A model generated the notes under the pieces. The model made no database searches, was not told the DNA's origin, and was given only the letters and a program-made list of their open reading frames with translations. From Muribaculaceae bacterium (GTDB lineage Bacteria; Bacteroidota; Bacteroidia; Bacteroidales; Muribaculaceae): 56,781 nucleotides of DNA. The stretch spans positions 1 through 56,781 of the forward strand of contig JAFRRT010000001.1 of the NCBI GenBank assembly GCA_017427945.1, given 5' to 3'. The position numbers and the translations under genes were made by a program. Below, piece by piece: positions 50,534 through 56,781 of this stretch (position 1 is the stretch's first letter; each line of letters begins with the position of its first letter).

Positions 50534-52415
50534 CATCCTCAAGAAGTATTGGGGATATGAAGCCTTCAGGCCGCTGCAGCAGGATATCATTGAGTCGGTG
50601 CTTGATGGCCGTGACACTTTGGGCTTAATGCCCACAGGCGGCGGCAAATCCATTACATTTCAGGTACCCACAATGGCCATCGATGGCATGGCCCTTGTCA
50701 TCACGCCCATTATTTCCCTGATGAAGGATCAGGTGGACCGCTTGAGGGCTTTGCGCATCAAGGCCACCTACCTCTATGCCGGCCTCACCCGTGCCGAGGT
50801 GAACCGCACCTATGAGAAATGCCTCTATGGTGGCTGCAAATTCCTGTATGTTTCCCCTGAGCGGCTCCAGTCCCGTTCTTTTCTCGAACATCTGCGACAG
50901 ATGCCTGTCAAACTCATCGTGGTTGACGAGGCGCACTGTATCTCGCAGTGGGGCTATGATTTCAGGCCTTCGTTCCTGCGCATCGTCCAGGTGCGCAAAC
51001 TGTTCCCAGCGGTCCCTGTGTTGGCGCTCACCGCTACAGCAACGCCTGTCGTGGCCGAGGATATTCAGCGATGCCTGAATTTCAAGACACCCAACGTCTT
51101 CTCGATGAGTTTTGCGCGCGATAATCTCTCATATGTGGTGCGTTCCACAGAGGAGAAGAACCGTGAACTCATTCACATCCTGCAGTCGGTGCCAGGGACA
51201 GCCATCGTTTATGTTCGTTCCCGACAACGGACCAAGCAAATCAGCGACGAGTTGAACCGCGCGGGAATCCATGCCGATTTTTATCATGCAGGACTCTACG
51301 TCGAGGACAAAGAGGACAAGCAAAACAAGTGGACCAGTAACGAGTGTCGCGTGATGGTGGCGACCAATGCATTTGGTATGGGCATCGACAAGCCCGATGT
51401 GCGCCTGGTGGTTCATGTTGATATCCCCAATTCGCTTGAAGAATACTATCAGGAGGCGGGTAGGGCAGGCCGTGACGGTAAGCGCTCTTATGCCGTGCTG
51501 TTGGTCAAGCAGACCGATCAGCGCGTGTTGCGACGCCACATCACCGAGGCCTTCCCCGACAAGGATTTCATCCGCCACGTCTATGAGCGTGTGGGAGACT
51601 TCCTGGGTGTGAGTCTGGGCGAGGGCTTCCAGCAGATGTTCGACTTCAATTTCAACCTGTTCTGCCGCACCTTTGACTTGCCGGTGCTGCCAACTCACAA
51701 TGCCTTGAGGATTCTTACTCAGGCGGGCTACATCGAGTTCGTTGAGGAAATCGAGACCCAGTCACGCGTGATGATTCTCGCCAAGAAGGAAGAGCTCTAT
51801 GACCTGGACACCACAACACGCGGTGCCGATCAGGTGCTGCAGGCCATCTTGAGGCTTTATACCGGTTTGTTTGCCGACTATGTATTTATCAACGAGGATG
51901 TTATCGCATTCAGGACGGGACTGGATCAGGAAACCATCTACAACTCTTTGCTCGAACTAACCCGCATGCACATTCTCCACTATGTGCCCCGCAAGCGCAC
52001 ACCATACATTATCTATCTCACTTCACGAGAGGAACCCAAGCATGTGCTTATTCCAAAGGCCGTCTATGAAGATTTGAAGGAAAGAATGTCTCAACGTGTC
52101 GAGGCAACCATTAATTATGCTTATAGTGATAACGGATGCCGTGAATGCATGTTGCTGGCTTACTTTGGTGAATCATCCGGTGAAGAATGTGGCCATTGCG
52201 ACCTGTGCATCGACCGCCGCAAGCGCAACGATCATCAACCCGAGGACGTCCAGCAAGGCATACTCTATATGGCCGGTTTGCGTCCGCGCCGCCTCGAAGA
52301 GTTTTTGAACACCTTGTCTTTCCCCAAAGATGAGATTATGTCGATGCTTTCTTTTCTTGTTGATGAAGGATTTGTCAAGCACAATGACGATGACACCTAT
52401 TCCACTATGAAGTGA
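50505..52415 (+). CDS. recQ: ATP-dependent DNA helicase RecQ
   Basis: A 636-residue 3'-5' helicase. Walker A is MPTGGGKS (42-49), motif II DEAH (141-144) and motif VI YQEAGRAGRDG. The RecQ zinc site is clear (CRECMLLAYFG, then CGHCDLC, about 545-570), followed by a short winged-helix-like region (RRLEEFLNTLSFPKDEIM). The protein ends without a recognisable HRDC domain. The start at 50505 lies within recJ, so the two genes overlap by 29 bases. A compact terminator follows. Confidence 0.95.
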   Translation: MPKPSSLTLDILKKYWGYEAFRPLQQDIIESVLDGRDTLGLMPTGGGKSITFQVPTMAIDGMALVITPIISLMKDQVDRLRALRIKATYLYAGLTRAEVNRTYEKCLYGGCKFLYVSPERLQSRSFLEHLRQMPVKLIVVDEAHCISQWGYDFRPSFLRIVQVRKLFPAVPVLALTATATPVVAEDIQRCLNFKTPNVFSMSFARDNLSYVVRSTEEKNRELIHILQSVPGTAIVYVRSRQRTKQISDELNRAGIHADFYHAGLYVEDKEDKQNKWTSNECRVMVATNAFGMGIDKPDVRLVVHVDIPNSLEEYYQEAGRAGRDGKRSYAVLLVKQTDQRVLRRHITEAFPDKDFIRHVYERVGDFLGVSLGEGFQQMFDFNFNLFCRTFDLPVLPTHNALRILTQAGYIEFVEEIETQSRVMILAKKEELYDLDTTTRGADQVLQAILRLYTGLFADYVFINEDVIAFRTGLDQETIYNSLLELTRMHILHYVPRKRTPYIIYLTSREEPKHVLIPKAVYEDLKERMSQRVEATINYAYSDNGCRECMLLAYFGESSGEECGHCDLCIDRRKRNDHQPEDVQQGILYMAGLRPRRLEEFLNTLSFPKDEIMSMLSFLVDEGFVKHNDDDTYSTMK

Positions 52416-52446
52416 CCGTCAATTCGTCTCATTTTTTCCTCGTGAG

Positions 52447-52468
52447 GACTGTTTCCACGGTCTTTTTT
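52447..52468 (+). terminator. Rho-independent terminator of recJ-recQ
   Basis: GACTGT (52447-52452) pairs with ACGGTC (52457-52462, one wobble) around the loop TTCC, followed by TTTTTT (52463-52468). Confidence 0.75.
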
Positions 52469-52586
52469 GCTTGATTTCTTAATGAAGCATTTCCAGCTGA
52501 TTCGTCTTTCGGTTTTCTGGTATTTTTAGTGCCATTTGAGCAAAATGAGGCGATTTTCTCAATTTTGATACCAATTGGCTAATGGC

Positions 52587-52612
52587 CCCTTTTTTTACAC
52601 TAGAAAAAAGGG
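52587..52612. repeat. 9-bp inverted repeat with T6/A6 arms upstream of the kor promoter
   Basis: CCCTTTTTT (52587-52595) and AAAAAAGGG (52604-52612) lie 45 bp before the -33 element. The layout resembles the hairpin at 3956-3982. T-runs do not follow the stem on the plus strand, so a terminator role for recQ is unlikely. Confidence 0.55.
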
Positions 52613-52657
52613 AAAAAAAGAAGCTCAAATTAACGCAAAAATATTCAAAAATAATAC

Positions 52658-52686
52658 TTGTAATTAGAAAAATAATTGTACTTTTG
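52658..52686 (+). promoter_or_regulatory. Promoter of korAB
   Basis: TTG (52658-52660), an 18-bp spacer and TACTTTTG (52679-52686), followed by GCGCC. The predicted start is near 52693, about 52 bases before korA. Confidence 0.7.
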
Positions 52687-52744
52687 CGCCGTTTTTTAAC
52701 AACTGATTCTAAAATAAAACTGTTTCATAATCATTAAGTTAGAA

Positions 52745-54595
52745 ATGGCAGAAAAAGCAAAAGTCCAGTTCCGTCAGAGCATTGTCGTTCGTTTCTCTGG
52801 TGACAGCGGCGATGGTATGCAGTTAGCTGGCAACATCTTTTCAAATGTGAGTGCCGGTTTGGGTGACCGCATCTCAACTTTCCCTGATTATCCTGCCGAG
52901 GTACGTGCTCCGCAAGGTTCGCTTGGCGGTGTGTCAGGTTTCCAGGTTCACATCGGTCATGGAGTGCACACTCCAGGTGATGAGTGCGACGTTCTTGTGG
53001 CCATGAATCCTGCAGCCCTCAAACAGAATGCGCAGTTTTTGCGCAAGGGAGGTGCCGCCATCGTTGATATCGACACATTTACCCAGTCCGGTCTTGACAA
53101 GGCGCTCTACACCACCAATGATCCTTATGAGGAATTGAACCTCAAGGCCCAGGTGATTGAAGCCCCCATCACAACAATGGTCAAGGAGGCCCTTAAAGAC
53201 ACCGGCATGGATCTGAAGGCACAACTCAAGTGCCGCAACATGTTTGCCCTGGGTCTCGTCTGCTGGCTGTTCAACCGTCCCATGGAAGCACCGTTGAAAT
53301 TCCTCAAGGCCAAGTTTGCCGAGAAGCCCGAAATATATGCCGCCAATGAATTGGTTATCAAGGGCGGTTATAACTATGGCCATAATATTCATGCCACCGT
53401 TTCGACCTATCGCATCCAGAGCGATGAGGTGCGTCCTGGTACTTATACCGACGTCAGTGGCAACAAGGCTACTGCTTGGGGCTTGATTAAGGCCTCTGAA
53501 ATGAGCGGTCGTCCCTTGTTCTTGGGCTCATATCCCATTACCCCTGCTACCGATATCCTGCACGAACTTGCTAAACGTCGTGACCTGGGTGTGAAAGCCA
53601 TCCAGATGGAGGATGAGATTGGTGGTATCTGTTCAGCTATTGGTGCAGCTTTTGCTGGGCATCTGGCTGTAACTACCACTTCAGGCCCCGGTTTGGCATT
53701 AAAGAGCGAAGCTTTAGGACTTGCTGTGATGGCCGAGCTGCCCCTCGTCCTGGTTGACGTGCAGCGTGGTGGCCCCTCAACGGGTCTGCCCACCAAGACC
53801 GAGCAGACCGATTTGCAGCAGGCACTGTATGGCCGCAGTGGTGAGAGTCCACTGGTCGTGCTTGCAGCCGCATCTCCTACCGATTGCTTCAAGATGGTGT
53901 TCCAAGCTGCCCGCATCGCCATTGAGCACATGACTCCCGTCATCCTGCTCACCGATGCCTTTATCGCCAACGGTTCATCGGCATGGCGCATACCCGAGGA
54001 GGGTGAATACCCTGTCATCAAGCCCAACTATGTCCCCGAAGCCTTAAAGGCTACCTGGACACCGTTCATGCGCAATGCGCTGGGCATTCGCTACTGGGCA
54101 ATTCCAGGCACTCCTGGTCTGGAGCACGTTGTCGGCGGATTGGAAAAGGACTATAACCTGGGTGTGCTCAGCAACGACCCCATCAACCATGCCCACATGG
54201 TTGAGACTCGCCGCATGAAGATCGCAAATGTTGCAAACGACATCCCTGAACTTAAGCTCAAGGGTGATTCGGGTGCCGATACCATTATTTTGGGATGGGG
54301 TAGCACCTATGGCCACATTTTGGATGCCGTGAACCGCTTGAACAATGAGGGTATCAGGATTGCGATGACACACATCCGCTACATCAACCCGTTGCCCAAG
54401 AACACCGCAGAATTGCTCAGCCGCTTCAAGACGGTGATAGTCGCCGAATTGAATACTGGTCAACTGGCCAGCTACCTGCAGAGCAAGATACCGAACCTGA
54501 ACATCTGCCACATCAACAAGGTGCAAGGCCAGCCGTTCCTGGTTCAGGAAATCGTCGATGGAGTTAAAAACATCATGATGGAGGAGGAAATCTAA
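52745..54595 (+). CDS. korA: 2-oxoacid:ferredoxin oxidoreductase, fused gamma-alpha subunit
   Basis: A 616-residue subunit combining the gamma domain (about 1-190; FSGDSGDGMQLAGNIF near 18-32) and the alpha domain (about 225-610; GSYPITPATDI, IQMEDEIGGICSAIGAAFAG, TTTSGPGLALKSE). It works with KorB to oxidise a 2-oxoacid, probably 2-oxoglutarate, to its CoA thioester while reducing ferredoxin; in fermenting Bacteroidales it may also run in the carboxylating direction. The gamma-alpha fusion is typical of the two-subunit KorAB type. 2-Oxoglutarate is favoured by family; other 2-oxoacids cannot be excluded. Its last base is the first base of korB. Confidence 0.93.
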   Translation: MAEKAKVQFRQSIVVRFSGDSGDGMQLAGNIFSNVSAGLGDRISTFPDYPAEVRAPQGSLGGVSGFQVHIGHGVHTPGDECDVLVAMNPAALKQNAQFLRKGGAAIVDIDTFTQSGLDKALYTTNDPYEELNLKAQVIEAPITTMVKEALKDTGMDLKAQLKCRNMFALGLVCWLFNRPMEAPLKFLKAKFAEKPEIYAANELVIKGGYNYGHNIHATVSTYRIQSDEVRPGTYTDVSGNKATAWGLIKASEMSGRPLFLGSYPITPATDILHELAKRRDLGVKAIQMEDEIGGICSAIGAAFAGHLAVTTTSGPGLALKSEALGLAVMAELPLVLVDVQRGGPSTGLPTKTEQTDLQQALYGRSGESPLVVLAAASPTDCFKMVFQAARIAIEHMTPVILLTDAFIANGSSAWRIPEEGEYPVIKPNYVPEALKATWTPFMRNALGIRYWAIPGTPGLEHVVGGLEKDYNLGVLSNDPINHAHMVETRRMKIANVANDIPELKLKGDSGADTIILGWGSTYGHILDAVNRLNNEGIRIAMTHIRYINPLPKNTAELLSRFKTVIVAELNTGQLASYLQSKIPNLNICHINKVQGQPFLVQEIVDGVKNIMMEEEI

Positions 54596-55629
54596 TGGAA
54601 CAGAAGAAAATGGACAATCAAGATATTGCTTTAAAGCCTCTCGATTTCAAGAACAATCAACCCGTGCGCTGGTGCCCCGGTTGTGGTGACCACGCTGTGC
54701 TCAATGTCCTGCTCAAGGCAATGGCACAACTGGGTATCCCTCGAGAGAAGACCGCTGTGATTTCAGGAATTGGTTGCAGTTCACGTCTGCCTTATTACAC
54801 CCGCACCTACGCTTTCCACACCATTCATGGTCGTGGTGGCGCGGTGGCAACGGGTTTCAAGGCGGCCAATCCCGATATGACCGTTTGGCAGGTATCGGGC
54901 GATGGTGACTGTCTCGCCATTGGTGGCAATCACTTCATCCATGAGGTGCGCCGCAATGTTGACCTCAACCTCTTGTTGTTGAACAACCGCATCTATGGCT
55001 TGACCAAAGGTCAGTTCTCGCCCACGAGCGCTCGTGGCTTCAAGTCCAAATCATCACCCTATGGCACTACCGAGGATCCGTTCATCCCCGCCGAGTTGAC
55101 TTTCGGTGCGCGCGGCACATTCTTTGCCCGCAGCCTCGATGTGGCATTGGATATCACTCAGGAGGTGATGATGGCGGCAGCCAAGCACAAGGGTTGCTCA
55201 GTCGTTGAGATTCTGCAGAACTGCATGATTTTCAACAACGGCATCCACAACTATATTACCGATCGCGAGAACCGCCCCGACCGCACTATCCATCTCGTGC
55301 ATGGCGAGAAGATGATCTTCGGCAAGGACAATAACCGTGGCCTTGTTCAAGATGGCTTCGGCCTCAAGGCGGTGACCATCGGTGAGGATGGTTACACCAT
55401 CGATGACATTCTTGTTCACGATGCTCACTGCGAGAGTTTCTTCCTCCACCAGATGCTGGCCATGATGGACGGCACTGACCTGCCCGTAGCACTGGGTGTC
55501 ATTCGTGCGGTAGAGGCTCCCACCTATGAGACTGCTCTTGCCGAGCAAGTCGAAGAAGCCAAGGCAAAGCACGGCTTCACCTGCCTGAACGATGTGATCA
55601 TGTCAGGCGATACTTGGCAAGTGGATTAA
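54595..55629 (+). CDS. korB: 2-oxoacid:ferredoxin oxidoreductase, beta subunit
   Basis: A 344-residue thiamine-diphosphate subunit. The TPP/Mg site is SGDGDCLAIGGNH with LLLLNNRIYGLTKGQ (about 101-139), and cluster cysteines include Cys27 and Cys30 (WCPGCGDH) and Cys61 (GIGCSSR). Its start codon shares one base with the korA stop (TAATG), implying coupled translation in equal amounts. It is longer than the common 280-residue form by a C-terminal region (about 280-344). The gene ends 3 bp from a convergent gene with no terminator visible between. Confidence 0.94.
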   Translation: MEQKKMDNQDIALKPLDFKNNQPVRWCPGCGDHAVLNVLLKAMAQLGIPREKTAVISGIGCSSRLPYYTRTYAFHTIHGRGGAVATGFKAANPDMTVWQVSGDGDCLAIGGNHFIHEVRRNVDLNLLLLNNRIYGLTKGQFSPTSARGFKSKSSPYGTTEDPFIPAELTFGARGTFFARSLDVALDITQEVMMAAAKHKGCSVVEILQNCMIFNNGIHNYITDRENRPDRTIHLVHGEKMIFGKDNNRGLVQDGFGLKAVTIGEDGYTIDDILVHDAHCESFFLHQMLAMMDGTDLPVALGVIRAVEAPTYETALAEQVEEAKAKHGFTCLNDVIMSGDTWQVD

Positions 55630-55632
55630 TGA

Positions 55633-56541
55633 TTAAAGAATCAGGGCATTCAAGGTGCCCATGATGCTTCCCAGCAGGGCGCCCAGCCACACGATGGCTC
55701 GCAGCTCTTTCTTCATCACGTCAAGGATGATCGCCTCGGCCTCATTCATGTCCATATCGTTGATGCGTTGCTCGATGATGCCGCTGATGTCGATGTCTTG
55801 CAGGATGCGAGGCAGGTGTTCGGTGATGATGACGCGATAGGCATTGATGACGCCGCTTTTGATTTGTGCCACCTGTTCATCGTGGTTACCCACCAGTTGA
55901 CTCATGGTCATGCTCATCAGGTCGTCAGACTGCTTCGTCACCAGGTCCTCGACCATCTGCTGTGAATTGTTCTGAAGAATCTCATTGATGTGCTTTGCCA
56001 GAATTTTCTCGATGGGTTGGGCAAAGCCCGCCATAAGTTTGTCGGCACCGAAAAGCCCTGCCAAACTGTTGCGCGTTTTTTCTACGGCGTGTTCGGTTGC
56101 CATGTGGGCGATGCTGTCACCCAGGTTGCTGTCCTGTAGCTTCCCGGTGATCATTTTGACGATGCCTTCGGTGGCATTGCTGCGCATGGCGGCGATGTCA
56201 TCGGCCGTCAGGTAATGACTGGCAAATTGCTCGATGGTCTCCTCGTTAGTGCTTTGAGTGAGGACAAATTCATCGATGGCATCATTGATTTTGGTGAGCA
56301 TGTCGTCACTCAGCAGACTTTTCTCCAGCACTTCGCGGTTCATGAGGTTCTCGCTCACCGCTTTGCCGATGGCACCCGCGATGCGTGCCTTCTCCTTGGG
56401 TATGATGCCGGGAGTGAAGGGCACATGAACACCAAAAATGTATTTTGCCTGATGAGGCCTGAACAACATCCTGATGGCGATATCATTGGTAATATAACCG
56501 ATTACCGCACCCACGGCAGGACCTATAAGATAGTGATACAT
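55633..56541 (-). CDS. DUF445 family membrane protein
   Basis: A 302-residue protein of the DUF445 (YheB-like) family. It has an N-terminal membrane helix with the conserved start GAVIGYITNDIAIRMLFRPH and VPFTPGIIPKEKARIA, a long helical middle region rich in Asp/Glu/Gln (about 60-265), and a C-terminal membrane helix (AIVWLGALLGSIMGTLNALIL). The long helices are probably in the periplasm or cytoplasm between two membrane anchors. Function is not known; related proteins are tied to envelope or spore formation in other phyla. It is probably co-transcribed with the partial gene upstream (75 bp). Confidence 0.88.
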   Translation of the reverse strand: MYHYLIGPAVGAVIGYITNDIAIRMLFRPHQAKYIFGVHVPFTPGIIPKEKARIAGAIGKAVSENLMNREVLEKSLLSDDMLTKINDAIDEFVLTQSTNEETIEQFASHYLTADDIAAMRSNATEGIVKMITGKLQDSNLGDSIAHMATEHAVEKTRNSLAGLFGADKLMAGFAQPIEKILAKHINEILQNNSQQMVEDLVTKQSDDLMSMTMSQLVGNHDEQVAQIKSGVINAYRVIITEHLPRILQDIDISGIIEQRINDMDMNEAEAIILDVMKKELRAIVWLGALLGSIMGTLNALIL

Positions 56542-56615
56542 CGTTCTTTAGCTTTTAGCGATTTGCATTTAGCTGTTAGATGTCAACTGATAACTCCTAA
56601 CTCCTAACTTTTTAA
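56542..56615. repeat. Low-complexity intergenic text with TTAGC and CTAACTC repeats
   Basis: The short gap contains TAGC/TTAG words four times and AACTCCTAACTCCTAAC near its right end. Comparable text (CTCTAACCCTTAAACTTTAACC) occurs at 1610-1637 after the mmdA stop codon. Function is unknown. Confidence 0.4.
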
Positions 56616-56781
56616 TTACCTGAGGTCCACAACTTGAGTGCCGGCGGGCACCTGTGACTTGTCAAAGGTAAAAGTCTTTGCGGGAAGCGATTGACGTGAG
56701 TAGCCTTGTATCTTGATGATATACACCGACTTGTCCTGCATCTCAAAGCGTGCAGTGCGCAGCAGCGAGGTCTTTTCGTCA
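56616..56781 (-). CDS. Unidentified gene, C-terminal fragment
   Basis: An open frame enters from the right edge and stops at TAA (56618-56616), giving 55 residues. Visible text includes LLRTARFEMQDKSVYIIKIQ, then GYSRQSLPAKTFTFDKSQVP and AGTQVVDLR. It has alternating hydrophobic residues typical of beta strands and no signal or membrane segment in the part seen. I do not recognise the family. It is on the same strand as the DUF445 gene and probably shares its transcript. Confidence 0.6.
   Translation of the reverse strand, partial: DEKTSLLRTARFEMQDKSVYIIKIQGYSRQSLPAKTFTFDKSQVPAGTQVVDLR

Larger units (their letters stand above)
52416..52744. other. Intergenic region between recQ and korA (329 bp)
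   Basis: It holds the recQ terminator (52447-52468), an A/T-armed inverted repeat (52587-52612) and the kor promoter (52658-52686). No credible gene is seen. Confidence 0.65.

Noticed and set aside
56542-56615. Short repeats CTAACTCCTAACTC considered as a CRISPR or attachment site
   Set aside because: Repeat units are only 6-7 bp, without spacers or a nearby integrase or cas gene.

Overview
The window looks like chromosome from an anaerobic member of the Bacteroidales, most like Muribaculaceae or Prevotellaceae. This rests on SusC/SusD transport genes, lipoproteins with Bacteroidetes-type signal peptides, C-terminal dockerin-like repeats of the kind common in these families, a Na+-linked methylmalonyl-CoA decarboxylase operon, and recurring promoters of the form TTG - 18 to 20 bp - TAnnTTTG. 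No rRNA, CRISPR array, insertion sequence or phage gene was seen.

Layout. 1-3729 (minus): methylmalonyl-CoA epimerase and the membrane methylmalonyl-CoA decarboxylase (carboxyltransferase, OadG-like subunit, biotin carrier, start of the beta subunit), the propionate end of the succinate pathway. 4120-8955 (plus): three tandem PepSY-like exported proteins, a DUF3667 membrane protein and a secreted subtilisin-like protease. 9222-11159: ribosomal protein S1. 11352-15559: NADH-linked [FeFe]-hydrogenase hydB-hydA-hydC. 15797-16543: a small lipoprotein. 16631-20083 (minus): maturases hydF and hydG with a zeta-toxin-like kinase gene between them; hydE is not in the window. 20180-24119 (minus): glycosyltransferase, initiator tRNA-Met, class I fumarase, RluA-type pseudouridine synthase.

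24670-34409 (plus): SusC, SusD, a zinc metallopeptidase lipoprotein, a DUF4302 lipoprotein and a large secreted protein with a dockerin-like tail. No glycosidase lies in this string, so a peptide or protein substrate is plausible. 34538-38946: cytoplasmic GH13 enzyme (minus), threonine aldolase and phosphoglycerate mutase (plus). 39025-48165 (minus): two subtilisin-like proteases and a GH53 galactanase, all with dockerin-like tails, then holA and a GH20 hexosaminidase. 48776-52415: recJ-recQ. 52745-55629: 2-oxoacid:ferredoxin oxidoreductase korA-korB. 55633-56781 (minus): DUF445 protein and the end of an unidentified gene.

Metabolically, KorAB can reduce ferredoxin, HydABC can dispose of electrons as H2, and fumarase plus the decarboxylase operon fit succinate/propionate fermentation. 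The parts most worth a second look are the kinase inside the hydrogenase-maturation operon, bounded by 13-bp direct repeats; the PepSY/DUF3667/protease string; and three related secreted proteases, one with a sorting-domain-like tail and two with dockerin-like tails.
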